Counted from the stretch's first letter, positions 7,345 to 15,129 are shown. The stretch: DNA of 19,921 nucleotides from an uncultured Actinomycetes bacterium (GCA_903907665.1 CAIVOW010000162.1:1-19921), one strand, 5' to 3'. Made by a program: numbers and translations. Notes: generated by a model not told the origin, from the letters alone.

Positions 7345-7373
7345 TTGGCCAGTTACGCACAGGTGGTTACCCT
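7345..7373 (+). promoter_or_regulatory. NlpC/P60 promoter (TTGGCC-N17-TACCCT), leaderless
   Basis: TTGGCC (7345-7350) and TACCCT (7368-7373) are separated by 17 nt, and TACCCT is exactly 6 nt before the ATG at 7380. This decides the start over the in-frame TTG at 7335 and places the promoter inside that upstream reading. It is the best two-part promoter in the window. Confidence 0.6.
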
Positions 7374-7379
7374 TTCCAG

Positions 7380-8426
7380 ATGAAGTTTCGTGGCAGAGCT
7401 CTTATGACCCTCACGGCCGGCAGCATGTCTGTAGCGCTCGTGTTGGCGATTACCGCACTCACAGCCTCACCAGCGTTTGCCGCTCCTTCGCTAGCTCAAG
7501 TACAAGGCCAGGTTCGAGCGTTGCAAGAAGATGCGGCAGCAGCAGCCGAGCAAGCCCAACAAGCCCAAGTTGAATTTAATAAGTTAAGTAAGCAATTGGC
7601 CTCAGTCCAACAACAAGCTGCTCAACAGGCAGGAAATCTCACGGCGCTCAAGCGCTCACTCGGGGCAATCGCTGCCGAGCAATATAAATCCGGTGGTATG
7701 AGTCAGAGCATGGAATTGCTCTTCTCTTCCAACCCAACTCTTTTCCTCTCCGCCGCAGGCTCTTTGGAAACAATAACGAAGAAAAAAACTGCTCAGCTTC
7801 GTAAATTCACATTAGCTAAACAACGACTTACTGCTACCTCCCTTACGGTCAACGACAAAATTTCACTTGCTGCTGCTGCAAAGGCGCGTTATGTGAAGCA
7901 GCTGGCTTCAGCAAATGAGAAACTCAAGCAGACACAGACTATTTTGGCCAAACTTACTAAAGCCGAACGGGCTCGCTTGGCTGCATTGGTCGATGGACAA
8001 GAGAATGCAGATCAAAAGTCATCTTCAGCGCTGGCTGCCAAAGCGAATTTAGGATCAGGCCGAGGCGCAACTGCGCTACGTTTTTCAATTAAACAAATTG
8101 GTGATCGCTATGTCTTTGGAGCAGCAGGGCCCACTTTATGGGATTGCTCTGGCCTGACCATGCGAGCTTTTGGCGCAGCCGGAATTTCACTCCCGCACTC
8201 TGCTGCTTCCCAAATGAATTATGGCAAACGAATCAGTTTTAACAGTTTGAAACCTGGCGACCTTGTCTTTTTTAATCACGGGGGACGCAGTTATGTTTCA
8301 CATGTCGGCATTTATCTTGGAGGTGGACGAATGGTCCACGCTCCGCACCCCGGAGCTCGCGTAAAAGTTACGGATTTCGGAAATTCTTTTGGAAGCTTGC
8401 GATTTGCTGGTGGACGTCGTATCTAA
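7380..8426 (+). CDS. Secreted NlpC/P60 peptidoglycan endopeptidase with N-terminal coiled coil
   Basis: Exported cell-wall hydrolase expected to cut peptide stems of peptidoglycan. A signal peptide occupies about residues 1-35: positively charged MKFRGR, a hydrophobic stretch, then SPAFAA. An Ala/Gln-rich coiled coil follows (about 38-220), as in RipA/RipC-type enzymes, where it keeps the catalytic domain in check until a partner binds. The NlpC/P60 domain fills about 235-348 with Cys256 in WDCSGLT, His308 in SHVGIYLG and His320 in VHAPHPG. The start at 7380 gives 348 residues; the TTG at 7335 would add 15 residues before the signal peptide. The PimB'-like gene overlaps its end by 17 nt, so they are probably co-transcribed. 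RipC (Rv2190c) is the likely mycobacterial counterpart by context. Confidence 0.92.
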   Translation: MKFRGRALMTLTAGSMSVALVLAITALTASPAFAAPSLAQVQGQVRALQEDAAAAAEQAQQAQVEFNKLSKQLASVQQQAAQQAGNLTALKRSLGAIAAEQYKSGGMSQSMELLFSSNPTLFLSAAGSLETITKKKTAQLRKFTLAKQRLTATSLTVNDKISLAAAAKARYVKQLASANEKLKQTQTILAKLTKAERARLAALVDGQENADQKSSSALAAKANLGSGRGATALRFSIKQIGDRYVFGAAGPTLWDCSGLTMRAFGAAGISLPHSAASQMNYGKRISFNSLKPGDLVFFNHGGRSYVSHVGIYLGGGRMVHAPHPGARVKVTDFGNSFGSLRFAGGRRI

Positions 8427-9561
8427 GGCCCGAAAGATCCTCTTAGTTACTAATGATCTAGGACCTCATGCAGGAGGAATCGAGTCTTTTATCCTCGGCC
8501 TACTCGGTGAACTTGATGGTTCACAAATTGTGATCTATACATCCTCGCAGGAGGGTTCAGAACCGTTCGATGAAAAGTTATTGTCGAAATATGGAGTTCT
8601 AGTCATTCGCGATCGTGCAAAAGTTTTGCTTCCCACTCCTCGAGTCAATCGAGCTATTAGCAAAGTTATGAAGCAATATAGCTCTGAATTAATTTGGTTC
8701 GGCGCTGCAGCTCCGCTGGGATGGATGGCTGGACACCTTCGTCGAAATGGTGCAAGGCGTATCGTGACTCTGACTCATGGCCATGAAGTTTGGTGGTCAA
8801 AAGTATGGCCCTTTTCCTGGATTATGAAGCGGATTGCAAAGCGAATGGATGCCTTCGGTTTTCTGGGCGATTTCACGCGTAAGGCGATTGTCCGTGCAAC
8901 GGGCAGCTCTGTAGAAATGGTTCGAATCGCACCTGGAATTGCCGTTGACCATTTTGTACCTGCCGAGAAATCTCCAACTTTGATGGCGAAATATGATTTG
9001 ATAGGAAAGCCGGTAATCGTATCTGTGGGTCGCCTTGTGCATCGAAAAGGGCAGGATCGCTTGATAGATGCCATGCCTTTGATCCTTAAAGAATTACCCA
9101 CTGCTGTTCTTTTATTAATCGGTGAAGGCCCACATCGTAAGGAATTAGATAGATTGGTTGCAAAGCATCAGATTGCAAACTCAGTTCGATTTATCGGTCG
9201 TCTTGGCTACGACGAACTTCCTGCCCACATTCAACTTGGAGATATCTTTGCGATGCCCTCGCGCTCTCGCTTCTTTGGTTTGGAAGTTGAAGGGCTAGGA
9301 ATTGTCTATTTAGAAGCTAGTTCTTGCGGGATACCTGTTCTTGCAGGTGAATCTGGGGGAGCTCCAGATGCAGTGTTGCACGGAGAGACTGGGCTTGTTG
9401 TGGATGGAACTAAGCCACAAGCGATTGCGAAGTCAATTATCGAACTCTTGAACGACGAAGTGGGTCGCAAGGCGATGGGCGCGCGAGGAAGACAGTGGGC
9501 AGTTGAAGAATGGAATTGGAGAATTTGGGGAGAGCGTTTTAACTCACTACTTTCTGGATAA
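8410..9561 (+). CDS. pimB: GT4 mannosyltransferase, PimB'-like
   Basis: GDP-mannose-dependent glycosyltransferase of family GT4, GT-B fold. In mycobacteria and corynebacteria PimB' adds the second mannose (alpha-1,6) to phosphatidyl-myo-inositol monomannoside on the inner face of the membrane. Visible motifs: NDLGPHAGGIESF in the N-terminal acceptor domain, SVGRLVHRKGQD at the start of the donor domain, GEGPHRKEL, FAMPSRSRFFGLEVEGLGIVYLEAS holding the E-x7-E pair, and AGESGGAPDAV, a close match to the PimB' signature. There is no ATG at the front; I chose GTG at 8410 (383 residues), but TTG at 8404 or 8389 is possible, since GGAAG at 8390-8394 is the only ribosome-like site. It overlaps the NlpC gene and converges on the LuxR-type gene with a 9-nt gap. 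PimA is not in the window. Confidence 0.88.
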   Translation: MDVVSKARKILLVTNDLGPHAGGIESFILGLLGELDGSQIVIYTSSQEGSEPFDEKLLSKYGVLVIRDRAKVLLPTPRVNRAISKVMKQYSSELIWFGAAAPLGWMAGHLRRNGARRIVTLTHGHEVWWSKVWPFSWIMKRIAKRMDAFGFLGDFTRKAIVRATGSSVEMVRIAPGIAVDHFVPAEKSPTLMAKYDLIGKPVIVSVGRLVHRKGQDRLIDAMPLILKELPTAVLLLIGEGPHRKELDRLVAKHQIANSVRFIGRLGYDELPAHIQLGDIFAMPSRSRFFGLEVEGLGIVYLEASSCGIPVLAGESGGAPDAVLHGETGLVVDGTKPQAIAKSIIELLNDEVGRKAMGARGRQWAVEEWNWRIWGERFNSLLSG

Positions 9562-9570
9562 TCGGGTTAA

Positions 9571-9969
9571 TTAGGAAAGAATCCCTAGCTGCTTTGCTCT
9601 ATTAAGCGCTTCAACTCTATTTGATGCACCTAACTTGCGGTAAATCGCAGCCAGATGCGTCTTGACTGTCGCCTGAGAAAGAAAAAGCTGTGCACAGATT
9701 TCCTTCGTGGCAGAGCCTGTCGCCAAAATGGTCAGAACTTCTTTTTCACGATTTGTTAATTCGAAAGATGTTTCTCTGTGATGGCGCGATTTATCAACAA
9801 TCATGCTGATACTTTCACGAATACTCCTTAGTGAGTCTCGCGTAGGTGCGTTGGTCGAGTTGAGACCAATCGCCTCATCGATGCGAAAACTAATATCTGC
9901 AAGGTCGCTCGCAAAAGTGTTATAAAGCTCGCGAGAGATTCTATTTCTTTCTTGATAGTTTTCTTTCAT
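9571..9969 (-). CDS. LuxR/GerE-type helix-turn-helix protein without receiver domain
   Basis: DNA-binding protein with a C-terminal LuxR/GerE domain (about residues 72-132): LTNREKEVLTILATGSATKEI, then LFLSQATVKTHLAAIYRKLGASNRVEA, the classic recognition helix and dimer region. The N-terminal 70 residues look helical and charged and show no receiver aspartate or autoinducer domain. At 132 residues it is far shorter than a NarL-type regulator. The ATG at 9969 follows GAAGGA by 8 nt, so it is preferred over the TTG one codon earlier. It lies 41 nt downstream of the acyl-CoA synthetase gene on the same strand, probably read from the same transcript, which suggests control of local lipid genes; this is inference. 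Confidence 0.85.
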   Translation of the reverse strand: MKENYQERNRISRELYNTFASDLADISFRIDEAIGLNSTNAPTRDSLRSIRESISMIVDKSRHHRETSFELTNREKEVLTILATGSATKEICAQLFLSQATVKTHLAAIYRKLGASNRVEALNRAKQLGILS

Positions 9970-9977
9970 CAAGAGTT

Positions 9978-9983
9978 TCCTTC
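9978..9983 (-). promoter_or_regulatory. Shine-Dalgarno of the LuxR-type gene
   Basis: GAAGGA on the minus strand, 8 nt before the ATG at 9969. It marks this gene as leadered or internal to an operon, unlike the leaderless genes around it, and settles ATG over the adjacent TTG. Confidence 0.55.
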
Positions 9984-10010
9984 TTCTGAAATTTGACCGA
10001 GCTAGAGTAT

Positions 10011-11795
10011 TTAGCTGAAAAGCTCAGTAATTTCTCGCTCGAATTGCTGGGCGACAACGTGCCGCCTAACCGAGAGTTTGGCAGTGAGTTGCCCACCGGC
10101 AATTGAAAAATCCACCGGTAGCACTATAAATTTACGAATTGACTCAGCCCGGCTAACTGCCTTGTTGGCATCATCAATCCCTGTTTGAACTACTGCTAGC
10201 AAATCAGGGTCATTGCACAAATTAGCAATCGCAGTTTCTGTCTTATTATTCGCAGAAGCCCAGCCCTTTACAGCGTCAGCGTCCAAAGTGACGAGTGCGG
10301 CGATGAATGGCTTGTTATCTCCAAGAACCACACATTGACTTACCAGCGGATTGGCACGCACGCGATCTTCAAGGACCGCAGGCGCTACATTTTTCCCGCC
10401 TGATGTCACAATCAATTCTTTCTTTCGTCCGACTATGCTCAAAAAGCCATCGCTATCGATTGCTCCCAAGTCGCCACTTCGGAAATATCCATCGTCGGTA
10501 AAGACTTCGCGATTTGCTTCATCGTTTTGCCAGTAACCACGCATCACAATTGGGCCCTTTATTAGAACTTCACCATCTGGTGCAATCGCAATTGTTGTGC
10601 CAGGTACAGGTCTTCCGACAGAACCCACCTTTTGATTGTGCGTCAGGTTGAGAGTTGCGCCCGCGGTCGTCTCTGTTAAGCCATATCCCTCAAGAATTCG
10701 CACTCCAGCGCCACGATAGAAGTGTCCAAGGCGAGTACCTAATGGAGCGCCGCCAGATATTGCAGCTTCTACTCTTCCGCCGAGTGCGTGGCGAATTTTA
10801 GAGTAAACCAATTTGTCAAAGATTGCATGTTGTGTCCTTAGCGCAAGTGGAATTTTTCCACTATCGGTGCCTTCAGAGTATGCAATTGCGACAGCGGCTG
10901 CCTTGCGAAAGATTTTTCCCTTTCCAGCCGCATCAGCTTTCGCCTCAGCCCCGTTATAAACTTTTTCAAAAATACGTGGAACTGCTAGAACAAATGTTGG
11001 TTTAAAAGTACCTAGATCTTGTTGAAGTCGAGTGATGTCGCTGCAGTGTGCCAAATGTAAACCAGCGTTGATTGCACCTATCTGTACCATTCGGCCAAAA
11101 ACGTGCGCGACTGGGAGGAAAAGAAGAGTCGACCCGCCAGGCTTGAGGAAGAGGTCACTTGCGCCTTGAACGACATTTCCACATTCGGAGAGAAAATTGC
11201 CGTGAGTAAGTTGCACGCCCTTTGGTTTGCCGGTAGTACCTGATGTATAAATGAGAGTAGCTAATGAATCGGGTACAAGGGCTGCCCGGCGTTGAGCGAT
11301 GACATCATCTGAAATATTAACTCCAGATTGAGTTAACGTGGCAAGGGCGTTCTCGGTAATAATCCACATATTTTTACAACCAGAAGGAAGTACAGGTCGA
11401 GCTAACTCTGCTAGAGCAGGTGTTTCTACAATGATTGCCGTTGCCTGTGAATCACTGAGGATCCATTCAACTTGTTCTGCGCTAGACGTTTCATAAATAG
11501 GAACAACTACGCCACCGGCATACCAAATCGCGAAATCTAAAATAGTCCACTCATAACGCGTTTTTGCCATTATGGCGACGCGCTCACCAATCTGCAGACC
11601 GCTAGAAATCAGTCCTTTTGCAACTGAGCGAATTTCATTATCGAACTCACGTGCGGTAACCGGTTGCCAGCCGTCACCAAGGGGCCGTGAAACCATAATT
11701 CGATCTGCCTCAAACCAGGCCCGTTCGGCGACCAAATTCGTGAGGTTTCCGGCAGTGGCTGCGGGGATAATTGCGGGTGCGGTGACCGAGTCCAT
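10011..11795 (-). CDS. fadD15: Long-chain fatty-acid--CoA ligase (FadD15-like)
   Basis: ATP-dependent acyl-activating enzyme that makes fatty acyl-CoA through an acyl-AMP. The P-loop-like A3 motif is Y183-TSGTTGKPKG-192. Later motifs are EGYGLTETTAG (A5), RSGDLG (A7) and GRKKELIVTSGGKNVAP, which carries the hinge of the long-chain class. Length of 594 is typical. ATG at 11795 has TAGCGT exactly 6 nt upstream, predicting a leaderless message. It is divergent from the SRPBCC gene across 62 bp, the same pair arrangement as FadD15 and Rv2185c in mycobacteria (recalled). The product may feed the acyltransferase at 14.4 kb or beta-oxidation. The C-terminal region is somewhat divergent, but the fold appears complete. 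Confidence 0.93.
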   Translation of the reverse strand: MDSVTAPAIIPAATAGNLTNLVAERAWFEADRIMVSRPLGDGWQPVTAREFDNEIRSVAKGLISSGLQIGERVAIMAKTRYEWTILDFAIWYAGGVVVPIYETSSAEQVEWILSDSQATAIIVETPALAELARPVLPSGCKNMWIITENALATLTQSGVNISDDVIAQRRAALVPDSLATLIYTSGTTGKPKGVQLTHGNFLSECGNVVQGASDLFLKPGGSTLLFLPVAHVFGRMVQIGAINAGLHLAHCSDITRLQQDLGTFKPTFVLAVPRIFEKVYNGAEAKADAAGKGKIFRKAAAVAIAYSEGTDSGKIPLALRTQHAIFDKLVYSKIRHALGGRVEAAISGGAPLGTRLGHFYRGAGVRILEGYGLTETTAGATLNLTHNQKVGSVGRPVPGTTIAIAPDGEVLIKGPIVMRGYWQNDEANREVFTDDGYFRSGDLGAIDSDGFLSIVGRKKELIVTSGGKNVAPAVLEDRVRANPLVSQCVVLGDNKPFIAALVTLDADAVKGWASANNKTETAIANLCNDPDLLAVVQTGIDDANKAVSRAESIRKFIVLPVDFSIAGGQLTAKLSVRRHVVAQQFEREITELFS

Positions 11796-11801
11796 GCCCG
11801 A

Positions 11802-11807
11802 ACGCTA
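11802..11807 (-). promoter_or_regulatory. -10 hexamer of the acyl-CoA ligase gene, leaderless
   Basis: TAGCGT on the minus strand, exactly 6 nt before the ATG at 11795. It shares a 62-bp divergent gap with the SRPBCC promoter; the two -35 regions fall on the same bases near 11823-11830, so the polymerases may compete. Confidence 0.5.
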
Positions 11808-11845
11808 TCGCCCACGCAGGCTGTTTTCTAGTCTCACGCTACCTG

Positions 11846-11851
11846 TAACCT
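11846..11851 (+). promoter_or_regulatory. -10 hexamer of the SRPBCC-glk unit, leaderless
   Basis: TAACCT, exactly 6 nt (11852-11857) before the ATG at 11858. No recognisable -35 is seen at 17 nt. Confidence 0.5.
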
Positions 11852-11857
11852 GCACCT

Positions 11858-12295
11858 ATGAGCGAGATTTCGAAAAATTCCATTGTCATTGAGGCTACTG
11901 CGCAAGATGTGGCTGCTCTCATCTTTGATCCTGCCAATTACCCAACTTGGTCTTCATCCATCCTCTCCTCGAAAGTCTTGGAATCAGATTCGCAAGGCCG
12001 TGCAACGAAGGTTGATATGAATATTAAGGCAGGTCCAGTGAAGGACCATGTGATTTTAGATTACGACTTGAGCGAAGCGCCTGATGCCCTGCACTTTTCA
12101 CTTGATGAGGCAGATATGTTGACAGAAATGTCGGGTACATATTCGATATCTGATAACGAAGATGGCTCAGTAAAAGTCTCATATCAATTAACAGTTGGGT
12201 TGAGCATGCCCGTGCCCGACATGATGCGCATAAAAGCAGAACGCGAAACAATTGATAAAGTTCTAAACGAGCTCAAAAGTAAGCTGGAGAATTAA
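11858..12295 (+). CDS. SRPBCC (polyketide cyclase/dehydrase-like) small lipid-binding-fold protein
   Basis: A 145-residue protein of the SRPBCC/START-like fold, which forms a deep cavity for hydrophobic ligands. The N-terminus has the usual pattern SIVIEATAQDVAALIFDPANYPTW, and the rest alternates short strands before a long C-terminal helix ending in LNELKSKLEN. There is no signal peptide, so it acts in the cytoplasm. Rv2185c in mycobacteria has the same length and the same position facing FadD15 (recalled). A link to acyl chains or lipid intermediates is likely from context, but no catalytic residue can be named. Glucokinase starts 6 nt after its stop codon, so the two are probably one transcript. 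Confidence 0.82.
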   Translation: MSEISKNSIVIEATAQDVAALIFDPANYPTWSSSILSSKVLESDSQGRATKVDMNIKAGPVKDHVILDYDLSEAPDALHFSLDEADMLTEMSGTYSISDNEDGSVKVSYQLTVGLSMPVPDMMRIKAERETIDKVLNELKSKLEN

Positions 12296-12301
12296 ATAAG
12301 A

Positions 12302-13261
12302 ATGGGTATTGATTTAGAAAATCTTAGTATTGGTGTTGATGTCGGCGGGACCAAAGTTCTTGGTGGGGTTGTTGATATTAATGGAAAAATCCTAAAAACG
12401 TTTCGTAAGGACACCCCAAAGCAAGGTGGAGATGCGCTGACGCAAACAATCGCTGACGTAGTCATTGAATTGACGCGTGAGTATAAAACTAATTGCGTGG
12501 GTATATCTGCTGCAGGATTTGTTTCTGCAGATCGAAAAACCATGCTTGCGACTCCAAATATTTCAGGGTGGAATGGAATTAACTTAGAGCACGAGATATC
12601 TTCCCGTGTAAATCTTCCAGTAGTAATTGAAAATGATGCCAATGCCGCCGCTTGGGGTGAGGCACGTTTTGGGGCTGGTCGAGGTGAGAATCAACTTGTG
12701 ATGTTGACGGTTGGAACGGGAGTCGGCGGCGGAGTAGTTATTAACGGAGCCTTACATCGTGGAGCTTTTGGTATAGCAGCCGAATTTGGTCATATGCGAG
12801 TTGTTCCGGAAGGGCACCTATGCGGATGCGGTGCGCGAGGATGTTTTGAGCAATATGCATCCGGAAATGCACTCATGCGCCATGCTCGTGAAGCAATTGC
12901 AGCATCACCCGATGCTGCGCACAATCTGCTTGCACGTGGAAATGGCACTATCGAAGGCTTAACTGGAAAACATATAACCGATGCAGCGCGAGAGGGCGAC
13001 ACTGTTGCTCTGGCTGCATTTAATACAACAGCGCAGTGGCTGGGCGCCGGCATTGCATCGCTCTCAGTTCTGCTTGATCCTGGCTGTGTTGTAATCGGCG
13101 GGGGAGTAGTCGATGCAGGGGAAATTCTTCTTGGGCCTACTCGGCTCGCGGTTGACCGCTATATGCCCTTTCAAGGCAAGCACCCAAATCCACGAATTGT
13201 TGCAGCCGAATTAGGAAACGATGCTGGAATGGTTGGGGCAGCGGATCTAGCTCGGAATTAA
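12302..13261 (+). CDS. glk: ROK-family glucokinase
   Basis: Sugar kinase of the ROK family, phosphorylating glucose at O6 with ATP or polyphosphate. Near the N-terminus GVDVGGTK (residues 11-18) is the phosphate-binding loop. VIENDANAAAWGE includes N111-D112, the sugar contact and catalytic aspartate, and TVGTGVGGG the second phosphate loop. E161-F-G-H164 with C174, C176 and C181 forms the structural zinc site of bacterial glucokinases. Its 319 residues are standard. It lies 6 nt downstream of the SRPBCC gene with GGAG 12 nt before the ATG. Its stop overlaps the stop of the opposite-strand hydrolase by 4 bases. Glucose as substrate is inferred from the close match to actinobacterial GlkA; an N-acyl sugar kinase is less likely. 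Confidence 0.92.
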   Translation: MGIDLENLSIGVDVGGTKVLGGVVDINGKILKTFRKDTPKQGGDALTQTIADVVIELTREYKTNCVGISAAGFVSADRKTMLATPNISGWNGINLEHEISSRVNLPVVIENDANAAAWGEARFGAGRGENQLVMLTVGTGVGGGVVINGALHRGAFGIAAEFGHMRVVPEGHLCGCGARGCFEQYASGNALMRHAREAIAASPDAAHNLLARGNGTIEGLTGKHITDAAREGDTVALAAFNTTAQWLGAGIASLSVLLDPGCVVIGGGVVDAGEILLGPTRLAVDRYMPFQGKHPNPRIVAAELGNDAGMVGAADLARN

Positions 13262-14391
13262 ATAACAGCCCCGTCATCACCCTCATCATGATTGCGTTTT
13301 GCGGTACGCCAAATAAAACTTCCGACTCCTCCACAAAATAAGAGAATTGCAGGCCAACCACCCATATTAAGTGGATCACCGCCCATGAGTCCTTCTAGCA
13401 AAATATAAATTCCACTTGCCACTATCGCTGCTAGCGAATATTTAGAAGCTTGTGACAATACCAATGAACGTGGTTTGGGCTCACTGAAGTGAGAAGTATT
13501 TTCAAGCTCATCAAGGTAGGTAGTTCCAGTAGATTCATCTAATTTTAAAGTCGAAACAATAGATGCAAATTCTGCATTGATTAAATCAACTTCATCCACT
13601 TCTTCGTCTTCTAAATCGCCCAGTAGAGCATCATTTTGGATATCTCCACTAAGAACATCATGGATAAATCGAACGCTCTCCTCTATGAGTAAATCAGCAT
13701 CATAATCCCATGCAACGTTATGGAAAGATTCCTCGAATACGACTTCGCGAATTTCTTCTGAATAAACATTATCGATGATTGTTTCACTGTTTATCGGATC
13801 AATTACGTGATCATTAATCGAGTAGCTGACCATAAGCGGAAGATCTACAAGATATAAATCACGTTCAACCGTTTTCCAAAGATTCCGTAGTGAGTCAAGG
13901 GCGCGTAGTGGCATTCGCTCATAACTCATTCGTTTGTGAATCTCTTTGTTGACATCCATAGGACCACTTGGAGTCGATGCAATAAAATTCTTAATGATTG
14001 GTAGTAGACGCAATCCGTTTCGGTCATCAAATATTGATGCGTTGCAGAGAAGTAGGCCTTCGATTTCACTACCCCTCATTTGGGCTAGTCGCAGCGCCAA
14101 CGCTCCACCCACGCTAAAGCCCGCCACAAATACTCGATCACACGTATTTTGTAATTCAACGAGGGCTTCCTCAACTCGGGAATACCAATCGCTCCACTTC
14201 GTTGCGTTGAGATCTTTCCAATGCGTTCCGTGTCCCGGTAGGGCAGGCGCTAACACGGTTAATCCGGCGTCACGAAACCCCACTGCCCAAGGCTCAATGC
14301 TTTCTGGGGTCCCGGTAAATCCATGTATGACCAGGATTCCGATTTTTCCGCCCGAATATCGCAGATCTGAGCCTTTTGCGATATTCCCCAC
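13258..14391 (-). CDS. Alpha/beta hydrolase (esterase/monoacylglycerol-lipase-like) with C-terminal membrane tail
   Basis: Serine hydrolase with an unusual tail. Residues 1-245 form an alpha/beta hydrolase: HGFTG (23-27) oxyanion loop, GFSVGGA with nucleophile Ser93, Asp194 or Asp198 in SINDHVIDP, and His224 in ESFHNVAW. This resembles carboxylesterase Est30 and monoacylglycerol lipases. A strongly acidic linker (258-270) and a low-complexity stretch follow, then two hydrophobic helices (about 318-334 and 346-361) and a charged end. The catalytic domain is therefore probably tethered to the inner membrane through its C-terminus. The start is GTG at 14391. It shares a 57-bp divergent gap with the acyltransferase gene, hinting at a joint role in acyl-lipid turnover. 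The substrate is unknown. Confidence 0.85.
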   Translation of the reverse strand: MGNIAKGSDLRYSGGKIGILVIHGFTGTPESIEPWAVGFRDAGLTVLAPALPGHGTHWKDLNATKWSDWYSRVEEALVELQNTCDRVFVAGFSVGGALALRLAQMRGSEIEGLLLCNASIFDDRNGLRLLPIIKNFIASTPSGPMDVNKEIHKRMSYERMPLRALDSLRNLWKTVERDLYLVDLPLMVSYSINDHVIDPINSETIIDNVYSEEIREVVFEESFHNVAWDYDADLLIEESVRFIHDVLSGDIQNDALLGDLEDEEVDEVDLINAEFASIVSTLKLDESTGTTYLDELENTSHFSEPKPRSLVLSQASKYSLAAIVASGIYILLEGLMGGDPLNMGGWPAILLFCGGVGSFIWRTAKRNHDEGDDGAVI

Positions 14392-14397
14392 GCTCAG

Positions 14398-14421
14398 ATG
14401 GTGTCACAGGATGGTGCCACA
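14398..14421. repeat. Tandem 11-bp direct repeat in a divergent promoter gap
   Basis: ATGGTGTCACA (14398-14408) and ATGGTGCCACA (14411-14421) differ at one base and are offset by 13 bp. The first copy contains CACCAT on the minus strand (14403-14398), which is 6 nt before the GTG of the hydrolase and could be a weak -10. Paired direct repeats here may be a regulator site. Confidence 0.4.
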
Positions 14422-14436
14422 TCGCCCAATTAGCCG

Positions 14437-14442
14437 TAAATT
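14437..14442 (+). promoter_or_regulatory. -10 hexamer of the acyltransferase gene, leaderless
   Basis: TAAATT, exactly 6 nt (14443-14448) before the GTG at 14449. This spacing supports GTG as the true start. The upstream -35 region overlaps the tandem repeat at 14398-14421. Confidence 0.5.
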
Positions 14443-14448
14443 GAGCCC

Positions 14449-15129
14449 GTGGTTTATACGACATTGAAGTCCTTCCTCAGCCCGATCCTGATGTTGGCTT
14501 TCCGCCCTAAGGTTTCTGGCTTGCGCCAGGTGCCAACTATTGGGCCCGTGATCATCGCCTCTAATCACCTCTCTTTCAGCGACTCGATTTTTATGCCATT
14601 AGTTGTACCTCGCAAAGTTACATTTCTAGCTAAAGCCGAGTATTTCAATTCACCAGGCATAAAAGGTCTGCTCAAAAAATTGACTTTCATTTCGCTAGGA
14701 CAAGTTCCGGTCGACCGCGCAGGCGGACGCCGAAGCGAAGCAGCCCTTCTCACCGGCCTTGAATTGCTTAAAGAAGGTGCCTGTATTGGAATTTATCCAG
14801 AAGGAACGAGATCACCCGACGGGCGACTTTATAAAGGTCGTACGGGTATCGCGCGAATGGCAATTGAATCAGGCGCCCCAGTAGTCCCAGTTGCAATGTT
14901 TAATACAGCTGAAATTCAACCTACCGGAAAAGTCGTTCCAAAAGTTCAACGAGTTGAAATGATATTTGGCGAACCCATTTATTTTGACGGCGATTCAACA
15001 AACCCGCAGGAATTACGTGAGGCGACTGACCGCATCATGGCCGCCATACAGCAGCTATCTGGGCAAGAGTCTGTAGATATGTATGCATCGGAAGCAAAGA
15101 ATCGTATTTCTCGTGGAGAAGATATTTAG
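14449..15129 (+). CDS. 1-acyl-sn-glycerol-3-phosphate acyltransferase (PlsC-like)
   Basis: Membrane-associated acyltransferase making phosphatidic acid from lysophosphatidic acid and an acyl donor. Motif I is N39-H40-LSFSD45 (H-x4-D), motif III is YPEGTRSPDG (EGTRS at 118-122) and motif IV is GAPVVPVAM (142-150), all intact. VPRKVTFLAKAEYF and ISLGQVPVDR fill the usual motif II region. It has 226 residues starting from GTG 14449, in the normal range. Mycobacterial Rv2182c, in the same neighbourhood, is the likely counterpart. Its TAG stop overlaps the stop of the opposite nuclease gene by 4 bases. The FadD15-like ligase nearby could supply the acyl group, although an acyl-ACP donor is also possible. 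Confidence 0.92.
   Translation: MVYTTLKSFLSPILMLAFRPKVSGLRQVPTIGPVIIASNHLSFSDSIFMPLVVPRKVTFLAKAEYFNSPGIKGLLKKLTFISLGQVPVDRAGGRRSEAALLTGLELLKEGACIGIYPEGTRSPDGRLYKGRTGIARMAIESGAPVVPVAMFNTAEIQPTGKVVPKVQRVEMIFGEPIYFDGDSTNPQELREATDRIMAAIQQLSGQESVDMYASEAKNRISRGEDI

Noticed and set aside
7307..7379. A ydaO/c-di-AMP riboswitch before the NlpC/P60 gene, as found in other Actinobacteria
   Set aside because: Only 73 nt separate the genes, none of the conserved G-rich core is visible, and a leaderless promoter (TTGGCC-N17-TACCCT-N6-ATG) occupies the space.
7335..7379. TTG start at 7335 for the NlpC/P60 gene
   Set aside because: It would put 15 residues before a classic signal peptide and place the promoter inside the coding region; ATG 7380 is better.
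8389..8409. TTG 8389 as start of the PimB'-like gene
   Set aside because: Possible but not favoured: it adds seven residues before the usual N-terminus and overlaps NlpC by 38 nt. TTG 8404 cannot be excluded.
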